Source: Dysgonamonadaceae bacterium (lineage in GTDB: Bacteria; Bacteroidota; Bacteroidia; Bacteroidales; Dysgonomonadaceae). Taken from it: a DNA stretch of 64,000 nt. The notes beneath the pieces are model-generated. The model was not told where the DNA came from. It saw only the letters and a program-made list of their open reading frames with translations, and ran no database searches. Every line of letters begins with the position of its first letter. Position 1 is the first letter of the stretch. Below, one piece after another: positions 60,285 to 64,000 of this stretch. A program made the position numbers and the translations under genes. Where the stretch lies: the NCBI GenBank assembly GCA_031254645.1, contig JAIRUA010000013.1, positions 1-64,000 on the forward strand, in the 5' to 3' direction.

Positions 60285-61811
60285 TTAATAATTCGGATTC
60301 TGCACTAAAACACCATTGGATTTATCAATTTCCGCTTGTGGCAACGGTAATAACGCGTGACGGTCTTGAAAACCGGTTTTGCCCACAGCGTGTAATACTT
60401 GTCGAGCAGTTCCCCAACGCACTAAATCGTAAAAACGATCCCATTCCATTGCCAATTCAATACGACGTTCGTGGCGAATAAAGTCGCGCAATGCGGCTTG
60501 GTCGGTGGTGTCTCTGAACGGAAGAACGGCAGTATTTGTTCCTCTTGCTCGCGCTCTTACCTGTTCGAGTAAATCTCTTGCTACCGTCGTATTTCCTAAT
60601 TCATTTGCCGATTCGGCAGCCATTAAAACTACATCGGAAAAACGAATCATACGGATATTCATCCAAAAGCCTTCTCTATTGAACTGTGCTCTCAGTGCCG
60701 GATTGGTATAGGCTTTTTTGTTGTAATATGCATTGGTAACCTCAGCCATTGCAATCGGTCTTTCATTCCACGGTCTGTTTGCCGGAATAGACATTGGGTC
60801 TTGCCCTGTGCGAACAAAATATAGCAATGTTTCGTCTTTACGAGGGTCACCCGCTTCAAAGGCGTTTGCCAAAATGGTTGTGGGTGTGTGAAAACCCCAA
60901 CCAAGATTCCACTCACCGGAACCACGCACACCCTGCGTTCGTGCAAATGGGCTGCCAATATCATCTGAGGCGGGTAGTGATGCGGTAGCAGTAGCTTGTA
61001 TTTCAAATACCGATTCGCTCGAATTTTCACCCGTTTCTCTGAATATCCGGTCAAACGGTGTATTCAAGTTATACAATCCGGAAGTAACCACTTCATTTGC
61101 TGCCGCGTACATATTCGCCCAATCGTTTCGCATCATATAGGTGCGTGCGTGAAGTGAACGAGCTGCTCCCCAAGTGAGACGACCCACGAAACGGCTTTCC
61201 CACGTTTGCGGTAGCAGTTTTGTAGCTTCGATAAGGTCGGCATCAATGAGTTGGTAGATTTGCGCAGCGGTAGATTTCGGTATATTTGCCTCCGCAGCAT
61301 CTTCTACTTTGAAATCGATAAGCGGTACCTCTCCAAAAGCCCTCACAAGGTTGAAATAGGCAAACGCTCTGAAGAAATGCGCCTCACCTTTGTTGATTAA
61401 AACGCCTTCGGCTGGGTTTGTTACATCGCTAATATCGCTCAATACGCGATTGGTTGAGTGAATTATTTCATAGTTGCTTGTCCAATAACCCTGTATTTCG
61501 CTGTTTGATGCAATATACTCAAAGTTCTCGAACATCGTAGTAAGATGTGCGGCATCTCCACTCAGACTTCCTTTTTCCACATCTTCACTTCTGAAATTGT
61601 GAATCGCTAACGCAGGCAGTCCCGCAGTAACGTTATACCCCCTGAGTCTGGCATACAGAGAGAAAACTTCAGTTTGGAAAGAACCACCCGGGCTGTCGTC
61701 TATTGTCCATTCCCCTTGCGGCTCCTGGTCTAAAAGAGAACAGCCTGTATATAAGCCGATAAACAAAATGGCTGTACATACGATTATTATTTTTGATATA
61801 AACTTCTTCAT
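60285..61811 (-). CDS. SusD-like glycan-binding lipoprotein (locus 2)
   Basis: 508 residues, lipobox Cys24 followed by SLLDQEPQGEW. RagB/SusD pattern: GEAHFFRAFAYFNLVRAFGEVPLID, RLTWGAARSLHARTYMMRNDW and the C-terminal FIRHERRIELAMEWDRFYDLVRWG. Surface partner of the SusC protein, 13 bp behind it. Confidence 0.95.
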   Translation of the reverse strand: MKKFISKIIIVCTAILFIGLYTGCSLLDQEPQGEWTIDDSPGGSFQTEVFSLYARLRGYNVTAGLPALAIHNFRSEDVEKGSLSGDAAHLTTMFENFEYIASNSEIQGYWTSNYEIIHSTNRVLSDISDVTNPAEGVLINKGEAHFFRAFAYFNLVRAFGEVPLIDFKVEDAAEANIPKSTAAQIYQLIDADLIEATKLLPQTWESRFVGRLTWGAARSLHARTYMMRNDWANMYAAANEVVTSGLYNLNTPFDRIFRETGENSSESVFEIQATATASLPASDDIGSPFARTQGVRGSGEWNLGWGFHTPTTILANAFEAGDPRKDETLLYFVRTGQDPMSIPANRPWNERPIAMAEVTNAYYNKKAYTNPALRAQFNREGFWMNIRMIRFSDVVLMAAESANELGNTTVARDLLEQVRARARGTNTAVLPFRDTTDQAALRDFIRHERRIELAMEWDRFYDLVRWGTARQVLHAVGKTGFQDRHALLPLPQAEIDKSNGVLVQNPNY

Positions 61812-61824
61812 ATTCGTTGTTGTT

Positions 61825-64000
61825 TTAGAAAGTGAGATTTAAGCCGAATGTAGTTACGATTGGCATCGGATACGAACCGTTGTCGATTCCCGACTCAAGA
61901 GCCGGATTACGATCTGCTCCGCCGATTTCGGGTGTGTAACCGGAATTTCTACTCCAAGTTTTCAAATTTTGCACATTGGCAAACAGACGTAGTTGGCTAA
62001 GATGCAATCTATTCAAGATGGATTGATTGAATGTGTAACCCAACTGTATGTTTCTGATTCTGAAAAAGCTACCGTCTTCAATAAAATAAGTGGAAGGAAG
62101 TAGATTTACCGAGCGAGACGGGTCAAGAATAGGTTCCCAATTGGACGTTCCTTCGCCATTCCAACGTTTCATTCTGTTTTCCAAATAGTTGAATTGTGCA
62201 AAGGCAGAAGAATCCCAATTTCGGTATATTTCATTTCCATATACGCCCATCATATCTACCGAAAAGTCGATACCTTTCCATCCCAATCCGATATTGAAAC
62301 CGTAAGTAGCATCGGGTGTTGGACTACCAATCATTGTTCTGGATTTGTCCGTAATTTCGCCGTCGCCGTGAATATCCTTAAATTTGAGGTCGCCCGGTCT
62401 TACGGTTGCTAATCTGTTGGGTGGTGATTGTCTGATGTCTTCCCAATTTTGATAAACACCTTCTACCACATAGCCGTAGAAATGCGCAATCGGATAACCG
62501 GACAATGTTCGCGCTACGTTTCCGGCTTGAAAAATAGCATCGGCAGCATCTCTACCCAACGAAAGTACTTTGTTGTCTATCGTTGTGAGGTTGAAACCGA
62601 GAGAGTACCTGAAGTCGGATTGTCCGATATTATCATGCCAAGAAATCGCTAATTCGAGTCCCCGGTTGCGAATTTCGCCGATGTTTTCCAACGAGTTTTG
62701 TGCGCCTGTACGAGATGCTAACAGTACGATAATGTCTTTCGTAAGTTTGTTATAATACGTTGGCTCGATTCTTAATCGTTGGTTCAACAGATTCATTTCG
62801 AAACCGGCTTCCCAAGCGTGTGTTTTTTCCCAACCAAGGTTTTGTACCAAAAACTGATAGGTATATCCCGGGATAATGTTATCGCCGAATACAGCATTTC
62901 CACTTGAGTCCAAACCGGGGAAAGCGGGATAATTTCTGCCCCCCGTATTTTCGCTACCCAATACGCCCCAAGAGCCTTTCAGTTTAAGATAATCGATAAT
63001 ATCTTGGTTTTGCATAAAGTCTTCTTCCGATATCACCCAACCGGCGCCAACCGAATAAAAGTTATCCCACGTATTGCCAACCGGTCTGAAAACCGATGAG
63101 CCATCGCGACGATAAGAAGCATTGAACAAATAACGGTTGTTGTAATTATACAATGCACGCATCAAATACGACATTGTGAAACGTCTCCATTGTTCACCTT
63201 CATTTGTCATTGATCTGTTTCCGATGGAAGAAATCCACCACTTATCAGGGTTATTGCTCGGTATGGAAAAATCAAATTCACCAAGTCTTTGTGTGCGTGC
63301 TCCCCTAAACAAGGAAAACTCCCTATAGTTGGTGGTAATACCGGCAGTTGCTGTGATACCGTGTCTGCCGAATCGATTATCATACGTTAAAATATAATCC
63401 TGCTGAGCCATTAAACGGTTTTCTTTGAATTGGGTTACAACTTCTGTTTCTCTGATGTTTTCTCTACCCCCCCCATTTTGATAATCGGGATTATATACAT
63501 TTATCATCGGTTGGAATTGTCTTGAATCGTTAGTTTGGTAATCCAAAGAGAAAGTAGTGCGGAGTCGTAAGTTTTTCAATATATCCACTTCACCAAAAAT
63601 ATTACCTGTACCGCGATAATTGGTGGCAATGTTGTGTGCTCCTTCGAGTTCAACGGCAATCATCGGATTCCATACTTGCGCTCGTTGGAAATCGGGCAAT
63701 GTGTGTAATAATCTTTCTGTTCTTCCCGTAGCCGGATCAGTGAAATCTTTATATACCGGCGCGATTGGGGCTGCTCGCAGCGCTCCGGAAACTTGTTTTG
63801 CATCGGGCGGCAAAGTACGTGCACCATTCACTTGGAAACCAAAACGCAAACGATTGTTCATACTATACTCGCTACTGAGGTTGAGTGTTAATTGTGAGAA
63901 TTTTTCTGATTTGATTGTTCCTTCTTCCGTCATATAACCGATACCCATATAAAAACGATTTCTGTCACTTGCGCCGGTGATACTCACGTTGTTGTTGGTA
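61825..64000 (-). CDS. SusC-like TonB-dependent transporter (locus 2), C-terminal part
   Basis: The window holds about 725 residues of the beta-barrel part; the gene runs past the right edge. The frame is open to 64000 and reads TNNNVSITGASDRNRFYMGIGY there. Typical SusC features: SYRRDGSSVFRPVGNTWDNFYSVGAGWVI, LKLKGSWGVLGSENTGGRNYPAF, PGDLKFKDIHGDGEITDKSRTMIG and a final TTFGLNLTF. First gene seen of locus 2, whose SusD, LamG lipoprotein and GH144/GH3 enzymes follow. Confidence 0.96.
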   Translation of the reverse strand, partial: TNNNVSITGASDRNRFYMGIGYMTEEGTIKSEKFSQLTLNLSSEYSMNNRLRFGFQVNGARTLPPDAKQVSGALRAAPIAPVYKDFTDPATGRTERLLHTLPDFQRAQVWNPMIAVELEGAHNIATNYRGTGNIFGEVDILKNLRLRTTFSLDYQTNDSRQFQPMINVYNPDYQNGGGRENIRETEVVTQFKENRLMAQQDYILTYDNRFGRHGITATAGITTNYREFSLFRGARTQRLGEFDFSIPSNNPDKWWISSIGNRSMTNEGEQWRRFTMSYLMRALYNYNNRYLFNASYRRDGSSVFRPVGNTWDNFYSVGAGWVISEEDFMQNQDIIDYLKLKGSWGVLGSENTGGRNYPAFPGLDSSGNAVFGDNIIPGYTYQFLVQNLGWEKTHAWEAGFEMNLLNQRLRIEPTYYNKLTKDIIVLLASRTGAQNSLENIGEIRNRGLELAISWHDNIGQSDFRYSLGFNLTTIDNKVLSLGRDAADAIFQAGNVARTLSGYPIAHFYGYVVEGVYQNWEDIRQSPPNRLATVRPGDLKFKDIHGDGEITDKSRTMIGSPTPDATYGFNIGLGWKGIDFSVDMMGVYGNEIYRNWDSSAFAQFNYLENRMKRWNGEGTSNWEPILDPSRSVNLLPSTYFIEDGSFFRIRNIQLGYTFNQSILNRLHLSQLRLFANVQNLKTWSRNSGYTPEIGGADRNPALESGIDNGSYPMPIVTTFGLNLTF

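Noticed and set aside
1-64000. tRNA, rRNA, integrase or prophage genes
   Set aside because: None was recognised on either strand. The DGR therefore does not sit in a visible prophage within this window.

Overview
The window looks like a chromosome segment of a member of the Bacteroidota, most likely order Bacteroidales. The support is two SusC/SusD polysaccharide loci, many SpII lipoproteins with short N-terminal signals, promoters of the TTTG / TAnnTTTG type, and REP-like and palindromic intergenic repeats common in this phylum. No rRNA or tRNA gene was seen.

Layout. (1) 1-3329: a diversity-generating retroelement (DGR). It has the 3' tip of a variable C-type-lectin-like target gene, an unknown ORF, an Avd-type helical bundle protein, three tandem ~250-bp template-like repeats and a DGR reverse transcriptase. 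(2) 3330-4789: a ParE/RelE-type toxin-antitoxin pair lying between two copies of a ~100-bp element that ends in a GNRA-loop hairpin terminator. (3) 4790-16201 (minus strand): polysaccharide locus 1, two lipoproteins followed by SusC, SusD, a DUF3823-type lipoprotein, a GH71/99-like enzyme and a GH43 enzyme. It diverges from an unusual membrane-spanning regulator (16832-19390) with a periplasmic kelch sensor and a cytoplasmic SARP-like winged helix plus BTAD-like region. A lactonase-fold protein, a Tat-exported protein and a GH92 mannosidase follow. (4) 24467-30146: a transglutaminase-like lipoprotein, a frameshifted small lipoprotein gene, a lipoprotein with a JAB-like domain, and an O-antigen-ligase/TPR protein carrying an in-frame palindromic insertion. 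(5) 30359-40916: a copper-type P-ATPase, a YafY/WYL regulator, then twelve same-strand small cytosolic genes (YciI, GyrI-like, isochorismatase, AlkD, DUF3788, DUF3795, DUF1905 and others).

(6) 40931-50763: aromatic amino acid synthesis. trpB and trpG sit behind a Trp leader peptide with an attenuator. pheA, an aminotransferase, a CAT-like acyltransferase, DAHP synthase/chorismate mutase and prephenate dehydrogenase sit behind a Phe/Tyr-rich leader with a clear terminator/antiterminator pair. (7) 50778-52961: a subclass B1 metallo-beta-lactamase gene directly behind an amino acid permease. (8) 53183-64000 (minus): polysaccharide locus 2 with SusC (cut by the window edge), SusD, a LamG lipoprotein, two GH144-like enzymes and a GH3 beta-glucosidase, a set that suggests beta-1,2-glucan use.

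The most unusual items are the three-unit DGR template array whose units differ mostly at adenines, the kelch/SARP hybrid regulator with nearby direct repeats, the two amino acid leader peptides, and a recurring pattern of long, sequence-unrelated perfect palindromes that begin at or near stop codons.
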